NCBI GenBank assembly: GCA_964498585.1
Contig: CAZCHH010000007.1
Span: 1 to 64,000 of the forward strand
DNA from: JAAYJM01 sp964498585
Lineage (GTDB): Bacteria; Bacteroidota; Ignavibacteria; Kapaibacteriales; UBA2268
Reading direction: 5' to 3'
Length of the DNA: 64,000 bases
Each line of letters begins with the position of its first letter. The stretch's first letter is position 1. This document shows positions 44,915-53,412 of this stretch, in pieces. The notes beneath the pieces are model-generated. The model was not told the origin of the DNA and made no database searches. It worked only from the letters and a program-made list of their open reading frames with translations. A program made the position numbers and the translations under genes.

Positions 44915-45088
44915 TTATTGCTCTGAATAATAAATGTTAATTAAAACATAAATTAAAAGTTTTCAAATATACGAATTACTTATCATTTTTCTTAATTCAT
45001 ACTTTTAATTTAAAAAGATAATTGAACGATTTGATTATTTCTTTATTTTTGTTAAAGTTGATTTGTATTATTTGTTATAAAGTATATA

Positions 45089-45508
45089 ATGCATGGATTT
45101 ATTGAAAAAATAGCAGATTTTTTAATGTTTCGGGAAGGAACAGAAGAAGATGAAGAAGGTGCACTTCAACCAGTTGTTACTACTGGCTCTATTGTTTGGG
45201 GGATTCTTCTTCGTTCTGCGATTATAGTTGTTATTAGCTTTTTAATAATTGAAATTACTGGACAAAGAAACTGGTGGATTTCTTTTATTGTCTGGCTATT
45301 TGCAATTTATCCGGCTTTTCGCCAATTCAATATTTTTCAGGAACGTATAAAAAAAGTGGAAGAAGAAACTCTTTGCGGCTCCTGTAAGCACTTCGATGCA
45401 ACAAGTCAGCTTTGCAAAATATATGACGAGCATATTACAAAATCTTATATCCCCTGCGACGGTTTAAATTGGGAACCGCTCTCTTATGAAGATAAAAAGA
45501 ATACCTGA
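45089..45508 (+). CDS. Small membrane protein with a four-cysteine cytoplasmic-type tail
   Basis: 139 residues, family not recognised. Two membrane helices (about 33-54 and 62-80) are followed by a charged stretch and a compact cysteine segment: CGSCKHFD, then CKIYDEH and YIPCDGLNWEP. Four Cys in a C-x2-C...C...C layout suggest a zinc or iron-sulfur site. Similar tails occur in small proteins of Bacteroidota-like genomes. It has its own terminator and stands between the RsbU-like and C25 peptidase genes. Confidence 0.65.
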   Translation: MHGFIEKIADFLMFREGTEEDEEGALQPVVTTGSIVWGILLRSAIIVVISFLIIEITGQRNWWISFIVWLFAIYPAFRQFNIFQERIKKVEEETLCGSCKHFDATSQLCKIYDEHITKSYIPCDGLNWEPLSYEDKKNT

Positions 45509-45532
45509 CTTTTATCAATTCTATGTAAATTA

Positions 45533-45575
45533 AGATGGACTCGTCTTTCACAAGTTGGAGCCCATCTGTTTTTAT
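45533..45575 (+). terminator. Intrinsic terminator after the membrane protein gene
   Basis: AGATGGACTC (45533-45542) faces GAGCCCATCT (45558-45567) with one mismatch, followed by GTTTTTATATT. Confidence 0.75.
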
Positions 45576-45736
45576 ATTTAAAAATATTTTTAAAATAAAT
45601 AAAAAAAATGCTTGACTTTTGTGTTTTTATTTTGTAAGTTTAATGTATAGAAAGATATAAAAAATAAATTAAAAGACCTCCGAGCAGGAAAAACGATAAA
45701 GTTATAATTATTTTTCACTAATTTTTGAGGTTTAAT

Positions 45737-48700
45737 ATGAACACTTTAAAAGCAGATTTCTTCACTGAAGAAAAAGTGAATTTGTCTCTATCAAATAGCG
45801 AGCCAAAAAGCGTATCTCCCCCCTCCCCCCGAGTTTTATTAACTCATTGCAATGTAATAACATTACTTGTACTTATTCTTTCTTCATTTCTTACGATTAC
45901 TAACAATGCACTTAGTCAACCGATGAAATTTTTATACGACCAAATTATTCAAGAAAACAATTTAAGTTTTATTACAGTTACAAAAACAACAAACCAAATT
46001 ACGCTGAAAATTGATTATTCAAATTTAAATTATTCTATTGATAGCACCGAATATGGCTGGTATATTAATATGGAAAACTTTGGAGGCAACGGTCCACAAG
46101 GGCACCCCGACTTACCTTATAGAACTTACACTTTAGAATTGCCAGCAAATGTAATTCTCAGTTCTATTAGCACAACATTAGACAGTATTTATTCAACAAT
46201 AGCAGGAAATTACACACCTTTTAAATCAGTAGTTGTTTACGTTGACACAATTGTATTAGATGAACAAAACGAAGAAATATACAATACAAATGCTAACTAC
46301 CCGGCAAATCCAATAAGTATTACAAGCCCTTCAAATATGAGAGAATGGGTATTTATTGGTTTTGAGCTATACCCTTTTCAATATAATCCTGTAACAGGTG
46401 ATTTAATCAAGATTGATTCTATTGAATATATTATAAGTTTTGATTTAGGACCAGAAAAAGATATACCTTCTGATTCAACAAATGTGCCAGGTTACTGCAT
46501 AATCACTACACAAGCAATAAAAGACAGTTCAGTTAAACTTGAAGACTTTACGTTAAGCAAAGAAAGAATTGGATTTGATTGTTTTATAGTTACAGTTGAC
46601 AGTTTAGATAATTGTAACTTCTCAAATTTACAATCACCTGGAGAAAGACCAGAGAGAATAAGAAGATATTTACAAGAAAACTATATTGAAAAAAATATTG
46701 AATATGTTTTATTAATTGGAAATCCCGATCCAAACGACCAATTTGCTGATAATGATAACATTGGAGATGTGCCTATGAAAATGACATATCCACAAAATAC
46801 AAATTTATATAGAAAACAATATGATTTTTATACAAGCCCAAGACCAACAGATTTATATTATTCTGATTTAACTGGAAATTGGGATTTAGACGGTGATTTA
46901 TTATACGGTGAAATATGGAATTATAATAATAATCTAAGCCCTTTCCCAGGTTTAATTAATGATACTTCACATTCAATTAGATGGACTGGCTTTATAATAA
47001 AAAATTCTATTCCACTAAAATTTAGAGCTTTTTATAAAGATGGTGTGAAAATTTGGATTAATGATACATTATTAGATAATAACAATAATAATAGTAGATA
47101 TTATTGGAGCGACTCTAATAGTTGGTCCAATCATCAATGGGGAAAAACAGCAGAGTCCAATTTTTTTAATGATGATACATTAAGAATTAAAGTTGAATTC
47201 TTTAAAAATAATAAAGATAGCTGGTTATTATTAGATTATTTAACTTCAGAAAATCAATGGTTCAGCGATTCTATCCCCAATTCGTTTTTTAAGCAGGATT
47301 ATTATGGGACGTTACAACCAGGTCTTGTTGCTGAATATTTTAACAATACATCACTTTTAGTACCTCCTGATACTACTTGCATAGTTTCTAATATACAACT
47401 AAATAATGCTAAGGGCGACAAAGGATTAGATATTTCAAATAACATTTATGGTGTCAATTTTTTACCTGAAGTTATAATTGGTAGAATACCTGTTTACGAT
47501 AACAATATTTACTATTTAGATTCAATATTAGATAAGTCAATTAACTACCAATATATTACAGATGTTAAATGGAGAAAAAATTTATTTATGAATTATGACT
47601 TAAAGGTTGGTCATGATTTATGGAAAGTATCTGAAGCAATTAATAAATTGTGCGATTCTAATAGTTTTAATTCATTTAGAATTTATAGCAAAAATTATGG
47701 AGGAGATACACTTAACCAAAATAACTTATTAATTATTCCTGTTTCAGATATAAGAATAGACTCAACTATAAAAATATGGAATTCTGGTTTTTATGGATTA
47801 TTTGATTGGCATACACATGGTACAGCGCACGATGCATCAGGAGTAATTACCTCTTGGCCGTTTTATCCTAATAAAACAACTAATATGCTGTCAAGAAATT
47901 ATCCATCTTTTGTCTTTCAAAGTTCTTGTTTGAATGCATATCCAGAAGACAGCATTAACCTTGCTTGCACCATTTTAAAACATAAAGCTGCTGGTACTGT
48001 TGCTTCGACTAGGAAATCCTTTGGCTCTAATTCTTATGATCCCAATTCAATTATAGGTACATACCATAATACACATTTAACTTATTGGTTCACTAAATTG
48101 ATATTAAATAATAAGAATTTTTCAATAGGAAAGGTTTTAAGTTTAATTCGTACAGGCTTTGCAGAATATTTAAACTACACTGCTTGGTTTAATATTTTAC
48201 AATTTAATTTATACGGAGACCCTTCTCTTATATTAAATTCAACTGTAAGTTTTTTCCCTTTGCAAAGCGGTTGGAACTTCATTTCAAGTTATCTTATACC
48301 AGACAGAAACTCGCTAAAATCATTACTTTCTTTAACAAATGGGATAGGAATAGTAAAAAATCAAATTGATGAAATTTTTATACCTGATAGTGTTGATGAA
48401 ATTGGTATATGGAATTACAAAGAGGCATATAAAATATATATGAATAATTCAGTTTTATTATTTATTTCTGGCTCTAAAGTTTATCCAATTTTTGATACAA
48501 TCCCGCTAAAATCAGGTTGGAATTGGGTATCTTATTTAAGAAACTCAAATATGTCTATAGATACTGCTAATGCATTAAAATCTATAAAAAATTATTTGTA
48601 TATGGTAAAAAATAATTCTGGTCTTATTTATCTTCCGGCTTATGGAATCAATCAAATTGGAAATATGATTCCCAATCAAGGTTATGAAATTAGTGTAAAT

Positions 48701-49420
48701 GCAGATTGTAATCTTGTTTATCCACAAGATAGCACAAGTTATAGTTATAAATCTAGAATTAATGAAGAAAGCATTCTATCGCCTATAGCTAAAAAATTAA
48801 CTCCTTTTGTTACAAATACTGGAAATGATTGCACAGTAATTTTTGATGACTTAAGTATTCCAGATGGTTATGAAATTGGTATAATTAATGGTGAAGGTAT
48901 ATTAATTGGGGCTGGTGCTGTTCAAAACCAAGTCTGTGCATTAACAGTATGGGGTAAAGATAACTTAAATAATACAGAAGGTGCATTAAAAGGTGAAGAA
49001 TTATTTGCATTTACAATAGATACTACAAATAATAGAATAGAGGAAATTGAAATTATAAATATAAAAGACTTTCTTACAAAAGAAAATTTAAATTCATTAA
49101 CTTATGAAAAAGGAAAAATCTATGTTTGTAATGCTAATGCAGAATTAGCTACAATTAATGAAAATATGTTTATTTCAAACCAACCGAACCCTTTTAACGA
49201 CCAAACAGAAATTACTTATAAAATTCCAGAATCTGGAAATGTTGTAGTCAATATTAATTCAATTCACGGTGAAATAGTCGCAACCTACAATGAAGGAAAT
49301 CAGGAAGCTGGTATTTATAATATACTTTTTGATGGTTCAAACCTACTTGGTGGTGTTTATGTTATTGATTTAATTTTTGAAAATGAGCGTGTTCAATCAA
49401 TTATGATTTTAATTAAATAA
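45737..49420 (+). CDS. Gingipain-like C25 cysteine peptidase with PA14-like insert and T9SS tail
   Basis: Secreted peptidase of 1227 residues; start at the ATG at 45737 with GAGG before it. A signal segment ends near ALSQ (residue about 60) after an unusually long polar start. The C25 domain has the catalytic His in DWHTHGTAHD (His 692/694) and Cys 731 in FQSSCLNAYPED. A PA14-like carbohydrate-binding domain is inserted at about 395-515. Then come two copies of a GWNFISS-type module (from about 840) and a type A T9SS sorting domain (about 1150-1227: NQPNPFNDQTEITY to SIMILIK). It should be exported by T9SS and bound to the cell surface. Co-transcribed with the next gene. Confidence 0.85.
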   Translation: MNTLKADFFTEEKVNLSLSNSEPKSVSPPSPRVLLTHCNVITLLVLILSSFLTITNNALSQPMKFLYDQIIQENNLSFITVTKTTNQITLKIDYSNLNYSIDSTEYGWYINMENFGGNGPQGHPDLPYRTYTLELPANVILSSISTTLDSIYSTIAGNYTPFKSVVVYVDTIVLDEQNEEIYNTNANYPANPISITSPSNMREWVFIGFELYPFQYNPVTGDLIKIDSIEYIISFDLGPEKDIPSDSTNVPGYCIITTQAIKDSSVKLEDFTLSKERIGFDCFIVTVDSLDNCNFSNLQSPGERPERIRRYLQENYIEKNIEYVLLIGNPDPNDQFADNDNIGDVPMKMTYPQNTNLYRKQYDFYTSPRPTDLYYSDLTGNWDLDGDLLYGEIWNYNNNLSPFPGLINDTSHSIRWTGFIIKNSIPLKFRAFYKDGVKIWINDTLLDNNNNNSRYYWSDSNSWSNHQWGKTAESNFFNDDTLRIKVEFFKNNKDSWLLLDYLTSENQWFSDSIPNSFFKQDYYGTLQPGLVAEYFNNTSLLVPPDTTCIVSNIQLNNAKGDKGLDISNNIYGVNFLPEVIIGRIPVYDNNIYYLDSILDKSINYQYITDVKWRKNLFMNYDLKVGHDLWKVSEAINKLCDSNSFNSFRIYSKNYGGDTLNQNNLLIIPVSDIRIDSTIKIWNSGFYGLFDWHTHGTAHDASGVITSWPFYPNKTTNMLSRNYPSFVFQSSCLNAYPEDSINLACTILKHKAAGTVASTRKSFGSNSYDPNSIIGTYHNTHLTYWFTKLILNNKNFSIGKVLSLIRTGFAEYLNYTAWFNILQFNLYGDPSLILNSTVSFFPLQSGWNFISSYLIPDRNSLKSLLSLTNGIGIVKNQIDEIFIPDSVDEIGIWNYKEAYKIYMNNSVLLFISGSKVYPIFDTIPLKSGWNWVSYLRNSNMSIDTANALKSIKNYLYMVKNNSGLIYLPAYGINQIGNMIPNQGYEISVNADCNLVYPQDSTSYSYKSRINEESILSPIAKKLTPFVTNTGNDCTVIFDDLSIPDGYEIGIINGEGILIGAGAVQNQVCALTVWGKDNLNNTEGALKGEELFAFTIDTTNNRIEEIEIINIKDFLTKENLNSLTYEKGKIYVCNANAELATINENMFISNQPNPFNDQTEITYKIPESGNVVVNINSIHGEIVATYNEGNQEAGIYNILFDGSNLLGGVYVIDLIFENERVQSIMILIK

Positions 49421-49434
49421 CTTTGGAGGAAAAA

Positions 49435-50577
49435 ATGAAAAAATATATTAAAATATTTTATTTGATCTTTGCTTTTATTATTGTTTTAAATTGTAATGCT
49501 AAATTATATTCTCAAATTTCTGCACCTGAATTATTAAGTCCATTAAATAATTCTTTACAATTATCCTTAACACCATCTTTAATTTGGTATGAAACAGAAT
49601 ATGCAATTTCATATTCTATTCAAGTTTCATATTATAATAATTTTGTAATTAATATTATTGATATTGGTGATATTACTGATATTAGTTATGCAATTACTGA
49701 AGAATTAGACATATGCAGTCAACTTTTCTGGCGTGTTAAAGCAACAGATGGTATTATTGAAAGCCCTTGGTCAAATATTTGGAGTTTTGTTACTGAATGT
49801 GTACCTGTTTTGCCTTATTTAATTTCACCTATAAATAATCAAAGTGCAGTTCAAATTCCTGTGACATTTGATTGGTTTAGTGATCAAATGAATAATAATA
49901 ATATTCAAATATCAACTGATACTAATTTTTTCACAATTGTTGTTGATTCAAATATTAATGATACTCAGTTAAATTCGATAAATTTGAATTACCAAACAAC
50001 TTATTATTGGCGTGTTCGTACAATTAGCAACCCATATTACAATCCTTGGTCTTCTACTTGGTCTTTCACAACTGAACCTTCACCCTCTTCAAACATAGAA
50101 ATTCCTCTTTCTCTTGGCTGGAATCTAATTTCAAGCAACATTATACCCGAAGAGCAAGCTATGGAAAGCGTTTTTGAAGGAATGAACAATATTGTTTTTG
50201 TAAAAAATGGAGCAGGGCAAATCTTCTTTCCTGCTTTTGGATTAAATCAAATAGGTGATTGGAATGTTGAAGCTGGCTACTATGTTTATACAAACAGCAG
50301 CAGCATACTAAACATTTCAGGAAATGAAGTAAATCCAGTTCTACAAGGCATTCAGCTAAATCCCGGCTGGCATCTTGTTTCTTACTTGCGAAATAGCCCA
50401 ATGAACGTCCAGCAAGCACTAGGAAGCATTGCCTCCAATTTAATAATTGCAAAGAATAATTTAGGTGGAATTTATCACCCCGGCTTTGGGATAAATACAC
50501 TCGGTGAGATGCAACCCGGTCAAGGATACTGGCTTTACATTTCAAGTCCAGCACTTTTGACGTATCCGGAGAATTGA
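49435..50577 (+). CDS. Secreted protein with two FnIII-like domains and GWN-type repeat module
   Basis: 380 residues, ATG at 49435 with GGAGG six bases upstream. A signal peptide (ending LYSQ, about 1-27) is followed by two fibronectin type III-like domains (each ending in YWRVRT-x-WSFTTE or FWRVKA-x-WSFVTE). The C-terminal 160 residues are two copies of the GWN(L/H)-(I/V)S module shared with the C25 peptidase (LGWNLISSNIIPE, PGWHLVSYLRNSP, VKNGAGQIFFPAFGLNQIG, AKNNLGGIYHPGFGINTLG). No T9SS tail is present, so it may rely on the Sec route or on binding to a partner. It starts 14 bases after the peptidase. Confidence 0.7.
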   Translation: MKKYIKIFYLIFAFIIVLNCNAKLYSQISAPELLSPLNNSLQLSLTPSLIWYETEYAISYSIQVSYYNNFVINIIDIGDITDISYAITEELDICSQLFWRVKATDGIIESPWSNIWSFVTECVPVLPYLISPINNQSAVQIPVTFDWFSDQMNNNNIQISTDTNFFTIVVDSNINDTQLNSINLNYQTTYYWRVRTISNPYYNPWSSTWSFTTEPSPSSNIEIPLSLGWNLISSNIIPEEQAMESVFEGMNNIVFVKNGAGQIFFPAFGLNQIGDWNVEAGYYVYTNSSSILNISGNEVNPVLQGIQLNPGWHLVSYLRNSPMNVQQALGSIASNLIIAKNNLGGIYHPGFGINTLGEMQPGQGYWLYISSPALLTYPEN

Positions 50578-50581
50578 TTTC

Positions 50582-50686
50582 TGATGTCGGTAGTCAGTTG
50601 TCGGTAATCGGTTTTTTAATTTTTGTAGAGACACAGCATGCTGTGTCTCTACATTTTTTTCTCTTTCCCAAGTTGCACTTGGGAAG
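50582..50686. repeat. Cluster of three short repeats between genes
   Basis: First, TGTCGGTAGTCAG and TTGTCGGTAATCGG as near-direct copies (50585-50611). Second, a perfect 28-base palindrome with arm GTAGAGACACAGCA (50625-50638) and its exact complement up to 50652, followed by TTTTTTT, which would also work as terminator for the gene ending at 50577. Third, the CTTTCCCAAG hairpin (50664-50686), the third copy of the family at 1611 and 6861. Confidence 0.7.
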
Positions 50687-50766
50687 GAGGTATAACGAAT
50701 ATACAAGTGGCATTAATCAATTAAAAAAACAATAAACGAACAATTTTTTAAAAATGGAAAAAAGTA

Positions 50767-50797
50767 TTTGTAGAATAAAAAAAAATGCTTAATTTTG
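50767..50797 (+). promoter_or_regulatory. tRNA-Gln promoter, TTTG-N19-TAATTTTG
   Basis: TTTG (50767-50770), 19 bases, TAATTTTG (50790-50797). Identical boxes and spacing to the tRNA-Phe promoter. It probably also drives prs and rplY. Confidence 0.75.
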
Positions 50798-50817
50798 TAT
50801 TCTGTTTTAGAACAGAT

Positions 50818-50889
50818 TGGGATGTGGCCAAGCGGTAAGGCACCGCCCTTTGGAGGCGGCATTCGCAGGTTCGAATCCTGCCATCCCAG
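50818..50889 (+). tRNA. tRNA-Gln (TTG)
   Basis: 72-base cloverleaf: acceptor TGGGATG with CATCCCA (the U1-A72 pair is usual for tRNA-Gln), anticodon stem CCGCC/GGCGG around CTTTGGA (anticodon TTG), T-arm GCAGG-TTCGAAT-CCTGC, discriminator G. CCA is not encoded. Confidence 0.95.
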
Positions 50890-50925
50890 CTTTTTTTTTA
50901 TAAAATAGATAGTTTAAATAAAAAA

Positions 50926-51861
50926 ATGTTCGATTTTAGAGTCGTATCGGGAAGAGCAAGTAAGATTTTATCTCAAAAAGTAGCAGATAAGCTCGAAATG
51001 GAACTTTCACCAGTAAGCATAAAGAATTTTAGCGATGGTGAAATTTGGGCAAAATATGAAGAAAACATACGTGGAGAAGATTTATTTATAATACAAGCCA
51101 CTAACGCACCTGCTGATAATTTATTAGAGCTATTAATTCTGATAGACGCGGCAAAGCGAGCATCAGCACGTAGAGTAACAGCAGTAATACCATATTTCGG
51201 ATATGCCCGTCAAGACAGAAAAGACCAACCCAGAGTTTCGATAACAGCAAAATTGGTTGCAAATCTTCTTACTCGTTCAGGAGCTGACAGAGTAATATCA
51301 ATAGATTTACATTCAGCACAAATTCAAGGTTACTTTGACATTCCATTCGACCATCTCTACGCTTCTCCAGTAATACTTAAACGCCTTTTAGAATTAGATT
51401 TATCCAATACAAGCGTTTGTTCTCCTGATGTAGGTGGAGTAAAAACAGCCCGCTCTTATGCAAAGAAACTTAGCACTGAGCTCGTCCTTGCCCATAAAAT
51501 TAGAGATGACAATAAAGTAGAAATAATGAAAGTTATCGGCAACGTTGCAGGAAGAAATATTATCATTGTTGATGATATTGTTGATACTGCATCTTCTTTC
51601 GTAGAATGTGCCAGGTCATTGAAAGAAGCCGGTGCCAATAGAATTATTGGTGCTTGTGTTCACCCTGTTTTATCTAACAAAGCAATTGATAAAATTGAAA
51701 ATAGCGGAATTATTGACAAACTTATTATTACCGATACAATACCTCTAAAAAAATCTTCTCCTATATTGGAAGAGGTCTCTATTTCCGAATTATTAGCTGA
51801 AGCTATTGCTAGAACTCATAACAATAGTTCTATAAGTTGCTTATTTGAAATAATAAGATAA
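50926..51861 (+). CDS. prs: Ribose-phosphate pyrophosphokinase
   Basis: Makes phosphoribosyl pyrophosphate from ribose 5-phosphate and ATP for nucleotide, His and Trp synthesis. The 311-residue product has the family hallmarks: NFSDGEIWAKYEENIRG, the PRPP-synthase signature region DLHSAQIQGYFDIPFDHL, the flexible loop YARQDRKDQPR, and the PRPP-binding VDDIVDTASS. Length is normal. It follows tRNA-Gln and precedes rplY, a common housekeeping trio in bacteria (usually continued by pth, which is missing here). Confidence 0.95.
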   Translation: MFDFRVVSGRASKILSQKVADKLEMELSPVSIKNFSDGEIWAKYEENIRGEDLFIIQATNAPADNLLELLILIDAAKRASARRVTAVIPYFGYARQDRKDQPRVSITAKLVANLLTRSGADRVISIDLHSAQIQGYFDIPFDHLYASPVILKRLLELDLSNTSVCSPDVGGVKTARSYAKKLSTELVLAHKIRDDNKVEIMKVIGNVAGRNIIIVDDIVDTASSFVECARSLKEAGANRIIGACVHPVLSNKAIDKIENSGIIDKLIITDTIPLKKSSPILEEVSISELLAEAIARTHNNSSISCLFEIIR

Positions 51862-51908
51862 ATCAAAATTTGAAATTATTTATAATTAAATAAAGTGAGG
51901 AATAATCA

Positions 51909-52502
51909 ATGAACTCAGTCATTTTATCATCAAAAAGACGTGCAACCGGGAAACAAAACGTAAATAAATTAAGAAAAGAAGGCAACATTCCCGGTATTTA
52001 TTATCTTAAAGGTAGTGAAAATATTCCAATCAGTGTTGACCCGAAGGAATTGAAAAATATAGTATATACTAAAGAAACAAAAATGGTTGAATTAAGTATT
52101 GAAGGCGAAAACAAAGTTTTTGATTGCTTTCTTAAAGATGTTACCTTCGACCCTATAACTTCAAAAGTTACTCACTTCGACCTGCTCGGTGTTTTACCCG
52201 GACAAAAAATTACTGTAGAAATTCCAATTACTTTAACCGGAACTCCTATCGGTGTTCGTCAAAGTGGTGGCATCCTTCAACATAATTTACGTAAAGTTTC
52301 TCTTTCTTGCCTACCTAAAGATGTTCCTAATTCAATAGAAGTTGATGTTACTAATCTTAACCTCGGACAAGCTATTCATCTAAAAGAAATAGTTCAACCA
52401 CAATATGAATTTTCAATTTCAGAAGAAGCTGTTATTGCTCTTGTCTCCGCTTCAAGATTAACTGCTAAAGGAAAAGAAGAACAAGAAGAAAAGAAAGATT
52501 AA
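51909..52502 (+). CDS. rplY: 50S ribosomal protein L25, long (Ctc/TL5) form
   Basis: Ribosomal protein that binds 5S rRNA. The 197-residue product has the N-terminal L25 domain (SSKRRATGKQNVNKLRKEG, HFDLLGV) and the beta-type Ctc C-terminal domain (PITLTGTPIGVRQSGGILQ, LKEIVQPQYEF), with an acidic lysine-rich end. AGTGAGGAAT lies before the ATG. It ends the prs transcript, closed by a strong terminator. Confidence 0.95.
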   Translation: MNSVILSSKRRATGKQNVNKLRKEGNIPGIYYLKGSENIPISVDPKELKNIVYTKETKMVELSIEGENKVFDCFLKDVTFDPITSKVTHFDLLGVLPGQKITVEIPITLTGTPIGVRQSGGILQHNLRKVSLSCLPKDVPNSIEVDVTNLNLGQAIHLKEIVQPQYEFSISEEAVIALVSASRLTAKGKEEQEEKKD

Positions 52503-52530
52503 AAGTTTCTATAAATGGTTATAATATGAA

Positions 52531-52560
52531 AAAATCCTCCTACGATGGAGGATTTTTTTT
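52531..52560 (+). terminator. Strong terminator after rplY
   Basis: AAAATCCTCC, loop TACGAT, GGAGGATTTTTTTT: a 10-bp perfect stem with T-run. Confidence 0.9.
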
Positions 52561-52882
52561 TATTACTCAGAATATTTTGAAGCTTTAAACTAAGCTTATT
52601 TTTGTTGGCTGTGCCTTTAAAATATATGCAAAAGATATAATATCAGCAGGATAAAACCTCAAATTTAAAATCAAAAGAATTCAATTCCCTAAATTTTTAT
52701 TTGTTCATTAATGCTTAAATGTTCTAATTCTATACTTTTTTTTATTTTAAAAATATTAAAATCTGATGTAGCAGAACAAAATTTAATAATATATATATTA
52801 TTATTCTTATAAATATTATTCATTTTATTAATTTATAAACTAATATTTTTATATTTTTATATAATTGAATATATAAATAAAT

Positions 52883-53218
52883 GAAATTTTGCTGTAAAAA
52901 GATATATTAATTTAGTAGAAAGATATTTTATTACTAAATATTTTTATCCTTTTAATTAATTTTGTAATCTTTCTATTGATTATTTTTATCTTCCTATTGA
53001 ATCATTTTATCTTTCTAATATATCTTGTAATCTTTCTGTTGTATTTATTTATCTTCCTAATAATTTTTGTAATCTTTTTACTAATTATTTTTATCTTCCT
53101 AATAATTCTATTAATCTTTCTATTGATTATTTTTATCTTTTTATTAGTATTTTTTATCTTTTTATTGGATACTTTACTCTTTTAATTGATTTATTTAATC
53201 TTTCTACAAATATACTAT
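52883..53218. repeat. 21-bp periodic AT-rich array (copy 2)
   Basis: At least 13 units keep an exact 21-base step: 52946, 52967, 52988, 53009, 53030, 53051, 53072, 53093, 53114, 53135, 53156, 53177, 53198. Consensus of a unit: ATCTTTCTATTGATTATTTT(T). Before them stands the spacer unit ATTTTATTACTAAATATTTT(T) at 52925, preceded by inverted motifs (TTTAGTAGAAAGAT, then GCTGTAAAAAGAT). The order inverted motif, spacer, direct units is the same as in the array at 22.7 kb. The 7-residue periodic open frame over it (52976-53185) is a by-product. The stretch 52563-52882 shows nothing else. Confidence 0.8.
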
Positions 53219-53255
53219 ACTTTAATCAATACAGAACAATTCATATTTAAACTTC

Positions 53256-53272
53256 AAGCTATCGGATAGCTT
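53256..53272. promoter_or_regulatory. Perfect palindrome upstream of the TonB receptor
   Basis: AAGCTATC-G-GATAGCTT, 140 bases before the receptor gene and just after the 21-bp array. It could be an operator or hairpin; no family is recognised. Confidence 0.35.
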
Positions 53273-53412
53273 ATTCTGGTTGGAATGTATTCTAAATCTG
53301 AGAAGTTTTTTTCAATAAAAAATATTTTAAAATTTTAATAATTTTTCTTGCTTTTAAAAATTTTATTTGCTTAATTGTAGTCGTATGAATAAGAAATTGA
53401 AAGAAATAATTT

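Noticed and set aside
50159..50554. 131-codon minus-strand frame inside the FnIII protein gene
   Set aside because: Shadow of a well-supported secreted protein; no motif, no start signal.
52976..53185. Open frame with a 7-residue hydrophobic periodicity (FIFLL-type)
   Set aside because: It is the translation of the 21-bp array; no ribosome site, extreme composition, and the array at 22.7 kb keeps the same phase without such a frame.
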